Positions 25,651-35,593 of a stretch of DNA of 64,000 nt are shown piece after piece (the stretch's first letter is position 1; each line of letters starts with the position of its first letter). The stretch is taken from contig NZ_CP157278.1 in NCBI RefSeq assembly GCF_040026395.1, positions 620,001 through 684,000 of the forward strand, given 5' to 3'. The stretch is from Pedobacter lusitanus. Lineage in GTDB: Bacteria > Bacteroidota > Bacteroidia > Sphingobacteriales > Sphingobacteriaceae. The notes below the pieces were generated by a model. The model was not told where the DNA came from and did not search any database. It saw only the letters and a program-made list of their open reading frames with translations. Both the position numbers and the translations under genes were made by a program.

Positions 25651-27282
25651 TTAATAGCCGGGATTTTGAACCAGGTTTCTATTTAAATCCATTTCTCTTA
25701 ACGGGATCGGATATAGTTCATGTCTGCCATCTTTAAACATCGTTCCGGCTATATAGGGGAAATTACTCCGATAAGAAATGAGATTACTCTCTGTAGTACG
25801 CAGACTTGTTCCCAACATATTCCAGCGAATCAGGTCGTATTTTCTTAATCCTTCAAAACAAAGCTCCCAGGCTCGTTCATTCTTCAATGCATTAAAAAAG
25901 TCGGATTTACTCAACCCTACGGGTAAATCAACTGCAGGGTCAGGTGTATTGACAGATTTGCCAAAAGCCCTTCTTCTGACCATATTGATAGCAGTGTAAG
26001 CAATTAAATTTGGCCCTCCGTTAAGCTCGTTCTCTATCTCAGCACGCATTAGAAGTACATCTGCATAACGCAGCACTACATAATTTATATCTGTATTATT
26101 CAGATCCTTTGCAGGGGAAATCTGATATTCCCTGCGCCATTTTCCAGGTGCATAATTATTATCCTGCGCAGCAGTATATTCTACAGTCTGACCAGCAGCA
26201 TTAATCTGGTAAGTGGCAACAGCTACATCTCTTCTTAAGTCGCCCGCAGCAAATGAATTCCTAAATAAAGGAGTTGTCTTGACATAAGAATTGGTACGTC
26301 CATAAATACCGCCGGCTGCAACTGCAGGAGCATTCCACTGCCCGATTACGCCAGATCCTGGGGTCGCTCCGCTCAGATTATAAAAAGCCACCTCAAACAT
26401 ACTTTCATTTGGATCTGTTTTTAACTGATTCTGATTTCTGAAAAACTGCTCAAAGCTCGGATTTAATGTATACTGACCAGATTCCATAACTTCTTTTGTC
26501 AGTTTCTGAGCAATAGCATAGAAATCCCTGTAGTTTGAAGGACGCTCCATCTGGCCATTTTGTCTTAAAGCGTACCCTCCGGCAAATAAGGAGATCCGTG
26601 CCAGCATTCCTTTAACGCCAATTTTACTGATCCGTTCATCCGGGGTTTTCCCATCAGGAAGCAAGTCTATCGCTTCTGTCATATCTTTAATAACCTGAGT
26701 ATATACCTCATCAATAGAAACTTTTGGTAAGCGGAGATCATCCCCTGATTTTGTGGGTGTTAGCTTCAGCGGAACACCACCAAACAATCTGGCCAGTTCA
26801 GCATAATAAAACCCGCGCAAAAATTTGGCTTCGCCAAGATAGCGGCTTAATATTTTACGTTGAGCAGCATTATTATATATTGCCATCTGAGGGATTCTGT
26901 CTATGACCAGATTAGCCCGGTTAATTCCTTCATAGTAAGTTTGCCAGGTACTTTGGGTATAAACAGACTCCGATGTAATTGTATAATGTGCTACCCCTCT
27001 GAAATCTGAAGTAACCAGGTCTCTAATTTGTGAAATGTCGTTATCATTATCATAAAGAATAGCGGAATAAAACCCCAGTGTATTCATATTACACATACTC
27101 TGATAAACACCTAAAGTTGCCAGATCAGCTTCTTCCAGTGTATTAAAGAACTTTTCTGCATCAAAAACAGATTTCGGTTCTTCAGTCAGACCTTTTTTAC
27201 AAGCGGTAAAATTAACCAGGGTAATTGTTACCAGCAATAATTTAATAATACCTGTTTTATAAATCTTAAATTTCATCATCAT
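25651..27282 (-). CDS. susD: SusD/RagB-family surface glycan-binding lipoprotein
   Basis: The 543-residue protein has a lipoprotein signal ('LLLVTITLVNFTACKKG', Cys as the acylation site) and the SusD helical fold. Typical segments are 'FRGVAHYTI', 'GINRANLVIDRIP', 'FLRGFYYAELARLFGGVPL' and the C-terminal 'RKYDLIRWNMLG' and 'YPIPLREMDLNRNLVQNPGY'. SusD proteins cap the SusC barrel and bind glycan at the cell surface. It is encoded 17 bp after susC. The neighbouring lyases and sulfatase suggest a sulfated glycosaminoglycan as ligand. Confidence 0.97.
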   Translation of the reverse strand: MMMKFKIYKTGIIKLLLVTITLVNFTACKKGLTEEPKSVFDAEKFFNTLEEADLATLGVYQSMCNMNTLGFYSAILYDNDNDISQIRDLVTSDFRGVAHYTITSESVYTQSTWQTYYEGINRANLVIDRIPQMAIYNNAAQRKILSRYLGEAKFLRGFYYAELARLFGGVPLKLTPTKSGDDLRLPKVSIDEVYTQVIKDMTEAIDLLPDGKTPDERISKIGVKGMLARISLFAGGYALRQNGQMERPSNYRDFYAIAQKLTKEVMESGQYTLNPSFEQFFRNQNQLKTDPNESMFEVAFYNLSGATPGSGVIGQWNAPAVAAGGIYGRTNSYVKTTPLFRNSFAAGDLRRDVAVATYQINAAGQTVEYTAAQDNNYAPGKWRREYQISPAKDLNNTDINYVVLRYADVLLMRAEIENELNGGPNLIAYTAINMVRRRAFGKSVNTPDPAVDLPVGLSKSDFFNALKNERAWELCFEGLRKYDLIRWNMLGTSLRTTESNLISYRSNFPYIAGTMFKDGRHELYPIPLREMDLNRNLVQNPGY

Positions 27283-27299
27283 GTCCTGAAATGCTATAA

Positions 27300-30200
27300 T
27301 TAAAGTGAAATATTCAGCCCTGCCACAAAGTATCTGCTACGGGGATAGCCCCCGAAATCCACACCAGGGGTAAGCCCGCCTGCACTGCTTGTACTCACTT
27401 CCGGATCGTAGCCTGAGTATTTATCAAGCACATAAAGATTATAGCCAGTAAGATAAACTCTTACATTGTTGAGTCTGGCTTTTGAAATCCAGCTTTTTGG
27501 CAAATTATAACCCAGGCTTACATTATTGAGTCTGATAAAAGAACCATCTTCTACTACCTGATCAAAAAAACGGGGTGTTGTTCCATAGCCATCATATCTT
27601 GGAATGGTTTTCCCGGCATTTAAGGCCTCTAAGGCAGCTGGAGTGTTAACTTTGTTCCCCGCAGCATCGATTGTGGTCCATCTATTTTTAAAATAATCCA
27701 GATTGTTTGTATAAGCGCTGACATTGGTAGCCATCTGGAGTCTGTTTGCGTTATATATATCATTGCCTACTGACCAGTTTATCAAAACACTCAGGTCAAA
27801 TCCCTTATAAGTGAAAGTATTGTTAAACCCACCAGTGAATTTAGGAATGCCGTTTCCAATAACTGTTCTGTCAGCAGGATTGATTACGCCGTCGCCATTC
27901 AGGTCTGCCAGCTTAAGATAACCAGGTTGTGCATTATAATTCACATCAACAGGTATTCCCGGTTTTAGCGTATAGATATTTGTGGTTGGATTATAGTTAA
28001 AATCACTAACCTGATAAACTCCATTGGACTTATAACCATACATTAAACCAATAGCTTGCCCTACTTGTACTAAATAGTCGCTTTGAGAAGACCAGCTGTT
28101 ACTGAGCCTTCTGTCTTCGTTAGTACTCAAAGCCAATACTTTGTTTTTATTCCAGGCCATATTAATGGCACTGCTCCAGATGAAAGCCTCATTCTTAATA
28201 TTTACCGTATTTAAACCAATTTCTAAACCCCGGTTAGATGTAGCACCGATATTGATAACCTGCGAAGCGAAACCGCTTATATAAGGGACCTGAGCCGATA
28301 ACAACAGGTCTTTTGTCCGGTTATCATAAGCTTCAACGGTAAGGTTTACCCGCTGTTTGAAGAAGCCCAGATCCAGTCCAATGTTTAAAGATCTGGTAGT
28401 CTCCCATTTCAGGTTTTTGTTTTCAATATTATTAGGATAGACAGTTGTACTGTTATTGTTATTTAAAGGATAGCTGCCATTAACCAGCTGACTGGTCAAC
28501 AAATAATTAGGAATGCGGTTGTTTCCAGCTGTACCATAGCTTAAACGCAGTTTAGCATCTGACAAAAATTTAATATTCTTAAAAAAAGACTCATTAACAG
28601 CTCTCCAGGCAAATGCAGCAGAGGGAAAGTACCCCCATTTGTTGTTATCTCCGAATTTAGAAGACCCGTCGGCTCTGAGTGTCGCAGTAAAAATATACTT
28701 GTCTTTATAGGCATAATTTGCGCGGGTAAAGAAAGAGAGCATATCTTCGGCTTCAGCAGCTGAAGCAGGAACTCCTGGTGATGTGCCCAGACCAATATTG
28801 TCCACACCAAGATTTACAGATGGAAATTTACTGTTACTGGCCGAAAAGCTCTCTAGAGTCGAATATTGCTGTTCCTGGCCCAGCAAGAATGACACCTTAT
28901 GTGTTTTGTTAAACTCATTATCATAAGTGATCGTATTGTTGTAATTAAATCCGTTATTGTCTGTTTGTGATAAAGAACCTGATGGCCCCCCACTTCGCTT
29001 GGAGACAATTGAGCGGGCATCATTAAACATCTTTGCTTTGGTTCCCGAAATTTTAGAGGAAACCAGCCCACGGTAAGTAAAGTGGTTTGCAAAATTATAT
29101 TCCAGTGAAGTATTCAGATTTAAAGTCCGGTTTAAAGACGACCGCAGTTGTGATTCTGCATTGATACGCGGATTCTGTAAAGGGATTAAATTGACGTCTA
29201 TAGTAGGATCATTTTCCAGATCTAAAAAGTCCTGATCCGTGGAGTTTTTATTACTAATTGGTCTGTACTGAAAAATATTGATCAGTGCATTAAAACGATC
29301 CCCCCCTTCACGTGTTCCAAATCCGGTAATTTTCTGATCACTGTAATTGATAATAGCGTTGAGTCTCATCTTTTTATTGATATTATGCAGCAGGTTGAAT
29401 TTTGCGACATTCTTTACAGAGCCTCCTGGCTGAACAAGTCCCTGATCGTCACTTCTGGAGTAAAACAAATTGAAACGTGTTTCACTCTGTCCTCCGGAGA
29501 TACTGAATTTATGATATTGTGTATGAGACCAGTCTCCAAACATTACATCCTGCCAGTTAATCCCTGGCCTGTTGCCATACAATGACTGCAGATCTGAATA
29601 GTTTCCAAAATCACGCTGTAAATCGGGAAGTTTTACCGGATCCGCGCCAAACTTTTCATAAAGTAACCTGGTAAAATCATACGAATTCAATACGGGAATG
29701 AATTTGTTAGCTTTTTTAGCCCCATAATACATATCATATCCTATAGTCAGCTTACCGGATTTTAACTGTTTAGTAGTGACCAGAATTACACCATTCGAGC
29801 CTCTGGCTCCATATATTGAAGTTGCTGATGCATCCTTTAAAACATCAATACTTTCAATATCAGTAGGGTCCAGAAAACTAAGCCCATCTGTTTGCGGGAC
29901 ACCATCTATGACATAAAGTGGTTCATTACTTTGCGTGATAGAACCTCCTCCGCGTAAGGTAATTGAGGGTGTTCCTCCCGGAGTACCATCATCGGCCACG
30001 ACTCTCAGACCAGCAACACGGCCAGCAAGAGCCGATGCTACATTCTGTACAGGAATTTTAGCCAGATCTTCACCTTTGACTGAAGAAACAGCACCAGTGA
30101 GATCTTTACGCTGAACCTTACCATAACCAATGACAACAACTTCATTCAGATCATTTGCATCATCTAAAAGTTTCACATCAATGATGGTCCTTTTTTTTAC

Positions 30201-30446
30201 CAGCTGTTCAACGGTTTTAGAGCCGAGATAAGAAAAAATCAGCATTGCATCTGATTTGACTTTAATCAGATAACTGCCATCCTGCCTGGCAACTACAGCA
30301 TTTTTTGTGCCTTTCTCAAAAATAGTTGCTCCCGGAACAGGCTTATTCTCCCCATCTTTGACTATCCCCTTTACAGTAATCAGATCTTGTGCATAAACAA
30401 AGACACTCATGGATAGAAGTAATACTAACAGTATTGTTTTTTTCAT
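27300..30446 (-). CDS. susC: SusC/RagA TonB-linked outer-membrane transporter
   Basis: At 1048 residues it has a signal peptide, a carboxypeptidase-regulatory-like domain ('VKGIVKDGENKPVPGATIFE'), a TonB-box-like stretch ('LNEVVVIGYGKVQRKDLTGA'), the plug ('LAGRVAGLRVVADDGTPGG', 'GARGSNGVILVTT') and a 22-strand-type barrel that ends in an aromatic-flanked strand ('RYFVAGLNISL'). It imports oligosaccharides together with SusD using TonB energy. The ferritin-like gene lies 24 bp upstream, so transcription may begin at 32122 or earlier. The length is typical of the family. Confidence 0.97.
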   Translation of the reverse strand: MKKTILLVLLLSMSVFVYAQDLITVKGIVKDGENKPVPGATIFEKGTKNAVVARQDGSYLIKVKSDAMLIFSYLGSKTVEQLVKKRTIIDVKLLDDANDLNEVVVIGYGKVQRKDLTGAVSSVKGEDLAKIPVQNVASALAGRVAGLRVVADDGTPGGTPSITLRGGGSITQSNEPLYVIDGVPQTDGLSFLDPTDIESIDVLKDASATSIYGARGSNGVILVTTKQLKSGKLTIGYDMYYGAKKANKFIPVLNSYDFTRLLYEKFGADPVKLPDLQRDFGNYSDLQSLYGNRPGINWQDVMFGDWSHTQYHKFSISGGQSETRFNLFYSRSDDQGLVQPGGSVKNVAKFNLLHNINKKMRLNAIINYSDQKITGFGTREGGDRFNALINIFQYRPISNKNSTDQDFLDLENDPTIDVNLIPLQNPRINAESQLRSSLNRTLNLNTSLEYNFANHFTYRGLVSSKISGTKAKMFNDARSIVSKRSGGPSGSLSQTDNNGFNYNNTITYDNEFNKTHKVSFLLGQEQQYSTLESFSASNSKFPSVNLGVDNIGLGTSPGVPASAAEAEDMLSFFTRANYAYKDKYIFTATLRADGSSKFGDNNKWGYFPSAAFAWRAVNESFFKNIKFLSDAKLRLSYGTAGNNRIPNYLLTSQLVNGSYPLNNNNSTTVYPNNIENKNLKWETTRSLNIGLDLGFFKQRVNLTVEAYDNRTKDLLLSAQVPYISGFASQVINIGATSNRGLEIGLNTVNIKNEAFIWSSAINMAWNKNKVLALSTNEDRRLSNSWSSQSDYLVQVGQAIGLMYGYKSNGVYQVSDFNYNPTTNIYTLKPGIPVDVNYNAQPGYLKLADLNGDGVINPADRTVIGNGIPKFTGGFNNTFTYKGFDLSVLINWSVGNDIYNANRLQMATNVSAYTNNLDYFKNRWTTIDAAGNKVNTPAALEALNAGKTIPRYDGYGTTPRFFDQVVEDGSFIRLNNVSLGYNLPKSWISKARLNNVRVYLTGYNLYVLDKYSGYDPEVSTSSAGGLTPGVDFGGYPRSRYFVAGLNISL

Positions 30447-30470
30447 ATTAAAATTCTTGTATTATTATGA

Positions 30471-31391
30471 TCAGATTAACTTATATCCGGCTTTAATAAA
30501 CAGGTCGCTAGCGATTTTTTTCGCAGAAGCTGTTAATAAAAACTCATCAAAAGATTCTGCTGCGGGTGCAACTGTAATTTCTGTGTTCCCATTAATTCCA
30601 ATCAGTGAAATTCCGGCCTGTACCGTTTTAATTTCACTATTGGTTGCTGTACTATCTTTATCATAGATAGGTGCCATCACTCCAAGAGCTGAGTCATTGA
30701 AGTTATCTTTGATTAACTCTCCATTATCACTCCTTCTCTGTCCCGGCCATGGTCTTAATGACTTCATATTAGTTAGCTGCATTTTATTGATCATTAGTCT
30801 TATCTGAGCAGAATGGCGGGCTTCAAGAGAATGAATTCTAACCGCAGCTGCCAATACTGTATTATTAGCCGTGAGCGAAATGAGCTGCCCTTTACGTGCC
30901 CTGACGCCCAGATCTTCAATCAACATAGCCGTCCTTAAGAAGATACTGTAGCTGGTATTTACATTAACCGCAACTTTAGTGTAATCAAAGGCCTCATAAG
31001 GCATTGCAGAACGAACTGTACCATTTAATGATTGAATAGTTTGTATCAGCAGATTAATATGCGCCTGTTCGTGATTGCGCATCGCAGTGATAATAGGTTT
31101 ATCTTCATTTGGTATAAGTGAGGGCGTAACCGTAAGAGCATTGTTATAGAGATGAAATTCCATATACTCTAAAGCCAGTGCAAAATTCAGTGAATCAATA
31201 ACTCCGGTGCTAGCGGTAGTTTGTCCATAAGCTTTTTGCAGCATGGTAGCCAAAGCCATTGGTAATGCTGCAACAGAGATCTTTTTACCAAGATTAAAAA
31301 AAACCTTCATGACTTTGCGACGAGGACTTAAACGCTCATAGATCTCTTGATCAACCTTTTCAAGATTGTTAAGTATATTAAAAATATCCAT
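30471..31391 (-). CDS. Ferritin-like-domain protein (306 aa)
   Basis: The four-helix ferritin-like core carries diiron-type ligands: 'ALEYMEFHLY', 'NHEQAHINLL' and 'LEARHSAQIR' (E and ExxH motifs). The N-terminus has a basic stretch and a hydrophobic segment ending near 'ALATMLQKAYGQ', a likely signal sequence for export. A 100-residue C-terminal tail is unassigned. It resembles the desiccation-related ferritin-like proteins of Bacteroidota, which usually occur as adjacent pairs, as here. The metal and role are unknown; iron or oxidant handling in the envelope is an inference. It sits directly upstream of susC. Confidence 0.85.
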   Translation of the reverse strand: MDIFNILNNLEKVDQEIYERLSPRRKVMKVFFNLGKKISVAALPMALATMLQKAYGQTTASTGVIDSLNFALALEYMEFHLYNNALTVTPSLIPNEDKPIITAMRNHEQAHINLLIQTIQSLNGTVRSAMPYEAFDYTKVAVNVNTSYSIFLRTAMLIEDLGVRARKGQLISLTANNTVLAAAVRIHSLEARHSAQIRLMINKMQLTNMKSLRPWPGQRRSDNGELIKDNFNDSALGVMAPIYDKDSTATNSEIKTVQAGISLIGINGNTEITVAPAAESFDEFLLTASAKKIASDLFIKAGYKLI

Positions 31392-31396
31392 GGTAA

Positions 31397-32122
31397 TCAG
31401 ATGTATAAATTAATTACGTTTAGCTTGGTTTTTATATATTTTGCTGTCTGCGCCAAAACCTGATCTGGCAGTAAGCTAATATCAAAACCGTTGCTGGTAT
31501 CTGCCCCCAGAATGGCCAGGTCACTTAAATCAGCAAAGCTATTCGCTCCTGTTTGTTCTCGTACCCATGATGCATGACGTGCTTCTACAGATACGATCTG
31601 ACTTAAAATAATTAAGGTGTGAGTTTCCTTACCTCTGCCAATTATACCGTTATATGCTGCCAGCACTAAATCTGCTATAGTTTTTGCTGCCGTTAATACA
31701 GCTGTAGTATTACTGAAATCTATGGAGGAGAAATCAAACTCAAGGGTACCCGGAGCAGCTGTTCCCAAATAAGTCTTGAAGAACTCACGATGAGCAATTT
31801 CGTGCAATCTGATATCGGTAAAAAAAGTGACCTGATTTGGTGTGAAGCCTGCTGTTAAGTTTTCACCCGCTTTGGTATAAAATGCTGCTTCAAGTTGTTC
31901 CAGCGCATAAATATAGTTTAATAAACCTGTGTCATTTTTAAAATCAATAGTATAATCAGTATTTATATAGGGTGTCGAAGGCTCTGGCACCACCTCTTTG
32001 CAACTGGATACGGTAGCCGCAACAATAGTAATTCCTGCAAATTGAAAGAATGCTCTACGGTGTATTTTGCCCGTTAGAGGCACTAGCATTTGAGCTTCTA
32101 TTTCAGAAGGACCTCTGGTCAT
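31397..32122 (-). CDS. Ferritin-like-domain protein with a Tat-type lipoprotein signal (241 aa)
   Basis: The N-terminus has a twin-arginine motif ('HRRAFFQFAG') followed by a hydrophobic stretch and 'VSSCKE', so it looks like a Tat-exported lipoprotein, that is, folded and perhaps metal-loaded before export. The ferritin-like core shows 'ALEQLEAAFY', 'LHEIAHREFF' and 'SVEARHASWV', the paired Glu and ExxH ligands. It overlaps in design with the next gene (5 bp downstream), and the two form a unit that leads into susC. It is the first gene of the minus arm, facing the GH88 gene across a 260-bp promoter region. The start could be Met1 or Met12. Confidence 0.85.
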   Translation of the reverse strand: MTRGPSEIEAQMLVPLTGKIHRRAFFQFAGITIVAATVSSCKEVVPEPSTPYINTDYTIDFKNDTGLLNYIYALEQLEAAFYTKAGENLTAGFTPNQVTFFTDIRLHEIAHREFFKTYLGTAAPGTLEFDFSSIDFSNTTAVLTAAKTIADLVLAAYNGIIGRGKETHTLIILSQIVSVEARHASWVREQTGANSFADLSDLAILGADTSNGFDISLLPDQVLAQTAKYIKTKLNVINLYI

Positions 32123-32213
32123 AGCTGTAGGTTTAATTTGGTTAGTTGATAAGGACGAATTTAAAAATCAGGTTCCAGCCGGAGTTTTAAATTCGTCTTA
32201 AATACTATTGAAT

Positions 32214-32236
32214 TTGTTGAAAAACTATTTCAACAA
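32214..32236. promoter_or_regulatory. Perfect 9-bp dyad between the two arms of the heparin locus
   Basis: TTGTTGAAA (32214-32222) and TTTCAACAA (32228-32236) flank a 5-nt spacer in the divergent 260-bp region between the ferritin-like gene and GH88. A second smaller dyad, TTCAAT-C-ATTGAA, sits at 32368-32380 just before the GH88 start. The placement suits an operator for the HTCS AraC domain or another regulator acting on both arms. Confidence 0.5.
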
Positions 32237-32382
32237 CCTCAGAGCAGGCGCGAAATTAGTTGTTTAGCTATGAATTTCATCAATTTCAAAATATTTCCGG
32301 AAAATTTTGAAAGCCTATTCTAACATTCTCTTCTACCTTCACTTCTATTATCAATTGAACCTAAATTTTCAATCATTGAACT

Positions 32383-33594
32383 ATGAATAAAACTTTCAGC
32401 CTGTTTCTTGCTGCATCTTTTTATGCCTTAACCAGTTTTTCTAACCCCGTCTCAGGCGACGATTCTTTACAATGGTTAAAAAAAACCAGAAACGTAATAG
32501 CTTATCAATTAGATAAAGCTGCCGGCAATTATATCCCCGGTAACAATCCCCGTTCTATCAATCCTGATGGCAAAGTAAGGCTGGCTCCCTATAAAGACTG
32601 GACAACAGGTTTTTTTCCTGGTTCTCTGTGGTACGGATACGAACTTACCGGAGATAAAAAACTGGCTGAGCAGGCTAAGCGCTTTACACTGGCACTGGAT
32701 TCTGTAAGGTATATCACCAATACTCATGATTTGGGATTTATGTTATACTGTTCTTACGGTAATGCTTACCGGATCACCGGTGATCAGATCTATTTGCCAC
32801 CACTTGCAGATGGCGCTCATCATCTCTTTGACAGATTTAATCCTAAAGTCGGTGTGATCAGATCCTGGGATTTTGGAAAGTGGCACTATCCGGTAATTAT
32901 TGATAATATGATGAATCTGGAATATCTGTATTGGGCAGCAAAAGAATTCAATGAACCTGCATATGTGCTTGCAGCAAGTGATCACGCCCTGACCACAATG
33001 AAAAATCACTACAGAAAAGATTATAGTTCTTATCATTTGGTTGATTACGATCCCGTCACAGGAAAGACACTGCGTAAGGTTACTCATCAGGGACTTACTA
33101 ATGAATCAGCCTGGGCACGCGGACAAGCCTGGGGTCTGTATGGTTATACCATGTGTTATAGCAATACCAGTAAACAAACATTTTTAGCTCAGGCAGAACA
33201 TATAGCTTTTTTTATCATGAACCATCCCCGTATGCCAAAGGATAAAATTCCTGTGTGGGATTTTGATGTACATAATGCTCTTGATGCTGAAGAGCGGGCA
33301 CCAAGAGATGCTTCGGCTGCGGCTATTATTGCATCAGCCTTGCTTAATCTGAGTACTCAGGTAAAAGATGGCAGGAAATATTTTGACTATGCAGAGGAGA
33401 TTCTTAAATCTTTATCTTCGGATGCTTATCTGGCTAAACCTGGCGAAAATGGCTTTTTTATCCTGAAACATAGTGTAGGAGCTTTTCTCTATAATTCAGA
33501 AATTGACACCCCACTGGATTATGCCGACTATTATTACCTGGAAGCACTGAAACGTTATATAGCTATCAAAAAAATAAACCTTTCTAAAATTTAG
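32383..33594 (+). CDS. GH88 unsaturated glucuronyl hydrolase
   Basis: This 403-residue enzyme has a signal peptide ('LFLAASFYALTSFSNP'), then the alpha/alpha-barrel of GH88. Recognisable segments are 'YKDWTTGFFPGSLWYGYELTG', 'TNTHDLGFMLYCSYGNAYR', 'IIDNMMNLEYLYWAAKE' (with the catalytic-region Asp) and 'THQGLTNESAWARGQAWGLYG'. GH88 removes the 4,5-unsaturated uronic acid that polysaccharide lyases leave at the non-reducing end. It is first in the plus arm, 15 bp before two PL12 lyase genes whose products it would process. The likely location is the periplasm. Confidence 0.95.
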   Translation: MNKTFSLFLAASFYALTSFSNPVSGDDSLQWLKKTRNVIAYQLDKAAGNYIPGNNPRSINPDGKVRLAPYKDWTTGFFPGSLWYGYELTGDKKLAEQAKRFTLALDSVRYITNTHDLGFMLYCSYGNAYRITGDQIYLPPLADGAHHLFDRFNPKVGVIRSWDFGKWHYPVIIDNMMNLEYLYWAAKEFNEPAYVLAASDHALTTMKNHYRKDYSSYHLVDYDPVTGKTLRKVTHQGLTNESAWARGQAWGLYGYTMCYSNTSKQTFLAQAEHIAFFIMNHPRMPKDKIPVWDFDVHNALDAEERAPRDASAAAIIASALLNLSTQVKDGRKYFDYAEEILKSLSSDAYLAKPGENGFFILKHSVGAFLYNSEIDTPLDYADYYYLEALKRYIAIKKINLSKI

Positions 33595-33609
33595 CGATTC
33601 TTTAAGCAA

Positions 33610-35589
33610 ATGAACCAGAAAAAGAACTTCATCCTCGTCATTTTAATGCTGTGCTCCTGCAGTATATATGCCCGGAACATAGTTATTATTAAAAAAGACT
33701 TTGATTATATAAATTTGACACTGCCTGGAATGGAAAAAACAAATCAGTTGTTTTTAGCAGAAAAATATCAGGCAGCAGCTGTTGAACTTTTGAAATATTA
33801 TCGCAACCGGGTTAACATCAGACATCTGGATTTCAATATCGATGACAGGCAGAAATATGCTGGTAAAAAGTTAGCAAAAGATGTTATGGAAATGGCAGAT
33901 AATGCTTTGCTTCATCAACTCAAACCACATAAGAGTTATCCTTATTTTGATTACGGCAAAACGATTGACTGGCAAAAGGCTCCTGTTCCGGATGCGCTTA
34001 TCAGAACCTTTTTACACCGGACTAATTGGTGGCAGCAGATGGGTTTAGCTTACTGGAGTACCGGAGACGAAAAATATGCCAGTGAGTGGGTGTTTCAGCT
34101 CCGTGACTGGATTAAAAGCAACCAGATGGGTGCTTATAAGGATGACAAAGAATATGCGTGGAAAGCATTTGTAGTATCATTCAGACTCAATAACTGGTCT
34201 GGATATTTCAATATGTTTATCAATTCGCCAAATTTTACACCCGAATTCTTAATGGAGTTTCTTAATTCATATCATCAACAGGCAGAATATGTTAAATCCA
34301 ACTATACAGACATTGGAAATCACCGCCTGTTTGAAGCTCTGCATCTCTTGTGTGCGGGGAGCAGTTTCCCCGAATTAAAGGGATCTCAGAGCTGGAGAAA
34401 AAGTGGTATTGAGGTGTTAAATCAGGAAATAACGAAACAGGTATACCCTGACGGAATGCAGTATGAATTATCTACTTCATATCATATAGGTACTATTAAT
34501 ATTTTTTTAAATGCACTCAAAATTGCGCAGCTCGCTAAGCTGGGAAATGAGTTTCCTGAAAGTTACCGGGCTTTAGTAGAAAAAATGGTAATGGCAGTGA
34601 TCAATTTCTCCTTTCCTGACTATACTTTCCCCTTGTATGGTGATTCCTTTTTAACCAATAAAAATATCATGCTAAAAAACTATGATAACTGGTCGCAGTT
34701 ATTTCCGCATAACAAATATATCAGATATTTTTCGACAGATACAAAATCTGGGACCGTACTACCCTATTTATCTCAGTCTTTACCTGTAGCCGGCTTCTAT
34801 ACTTTTAGAAGCGGATGGGACAGAAATTCAACTGTAATGGTTTTAAAAGCAAGTCCACCTGCATTTTTCCATGCTCATCCCGATAATGGTACTTTTGAAC
34901 TTTGGGTTAAAGGCCGCAATTTCACTCCGGATGCCGGAAGTTATGTTTACAATGATGACTCTAAAATCAATAATAAAAAAGCGTGGTACAGATCTACAAG
35001 GGTACACCAAACCTTAACTTTGAATAATCAGAACATGATGATTACTAAGGCTGCTGCAGAGAAATGGGAAACGGGCAAAGATCTTGATATACTTTCCTAT
35101 AATAATCCCAGTTATGAAGGTCTGCAGCATCAGCGCAGTGTATTATTTATTGATAAAACTTATTTTCTGATCATTGACAGAGCTATAGGACCTGCTATGG
35201 GAACATTAGGAATTCATTATGCTCTAAAAGAAGATAGCAACCCGATTTACAACCAAAAACAGAATAGCGTAACGACCAGTTACACTGATGGTAACAACCT
35301 TTTAGTTCAGCTATTAAATAAGGACAGCATCAATTTAAGACAGGAAGAAAGTTTCGTATCTTATCAATATCAGAAAGAAATAAAAAGACCTGCTTTTGTT
35401 TTTGAAAAATTTAAGGGTAATAATCAAACAGAGTGTTTTATTTCTGTTTTATATCCTTACAGCAATACTGCTGCTCCAAAAATAAAAATTAAAGAAAATG
35501 ATTATCATGATCCGGCCAATGGTAAGATTGATATGATCATTACCATTGACGGAAAGACCAGACTTATCAAGCAGGATCTAAACAAATAA
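33610..35589 (+). CDS. PL12 heparinase-III-like lyase, diverged copy
   Basis: The 659-residue protein has a signal peptide ('ILVILMLCSCSIYAR'), an N-terminal alpha/alpha-toroid and a C-terminal beta-sandwich (Heparinase_II_III). It keeps the residues I associate with heparinase III catalysis: Asn in 'DIGNHRLFEALHLL', Tyr in 'YELSTSYHIGTINIF' and His in 'FFHAHPDNGTFELW'. Around the toroid cleft it departs from heparinase III: 'KAPVPDALIRTFLHRTNWW' replaces the usual 'WPVKDNEVRWQLHR' segment, and 'KAFVVSFRLNNWSGYF' replaces 'RPLEVSERVQSLPGTF'. It is exactly as long as the next gene, 4 bp away, so they arose by tandem duplication. Active, but with changed substrate preference, is my best reading. 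Confidence 0.9.
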   Translation: MNQKKNFILVILMLCSCSIYARNIVIIKKDFDYINLTLPGMEKTNQLFLAEKYQAAAVELLKYYRNRVNIRHLDFNIDDRQKYAGKKLAKDVMEMADNALLHQLKPHKSYPYFDYGKTIDWQKAPVPDALIRTFLHRTNWWQQMGLAYWSTGDEKYASEWVFQLRDWIKSNQMGAYKDDKEYAWKAFVVSFRLNNWSGYFNMFINSPNFTPEFLMEFLNSYHQQAEYVKSNYTDIGNHRLFEALHLLCAGSSFPELKGSQSWRKSGIEVLNQEITKQVYPDGMQYELSTSYHIGTINIFLNALKIAQLAKLGNEFPESYRALVEKMVMAVINFSFPDYTFPLYGDSFLTNKNIMLKNYDNWSQLFPHNKYIRYFSTDTKSGTVLPYLSQSLPVAGFYTFRSGWDRNSTVMVLKASPPAFFHAHPDNGTFELWVKGRNFTPDAGSYVYNDDSKINNKKAWYRSTRVHQTLTLNNQNMMITKAAAEKWETGKDLDILSYNNPSYEGLQHQRSVLFIDKTYFLIIDRAIGPAMGTLGIHYALKEDSNPIYNQKQNSVTTSYTDGNNLLVQLLNKDSINLRQEESFVSYQYQKEIKRPAFVFEKFKGNNQTECFISVLYPYSNTAAPKIKIKENDYHDPANGKIDMIITIDGKTRLIKQDLNK

Positions 35590-35593
35590 CAAC

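Noticed and set aside
28541..29092. Minus-strand frames of 79-89 codons within susC
   Set aside because: They are alternative frames of the same strand within a full-length SusC protein.
33610..35589. Calling the first PL12 copy inactive
   Set aside because: The catalytic Asn, Tyr and His motifs are all kept and the frame is full length; only the cleft segments differ.
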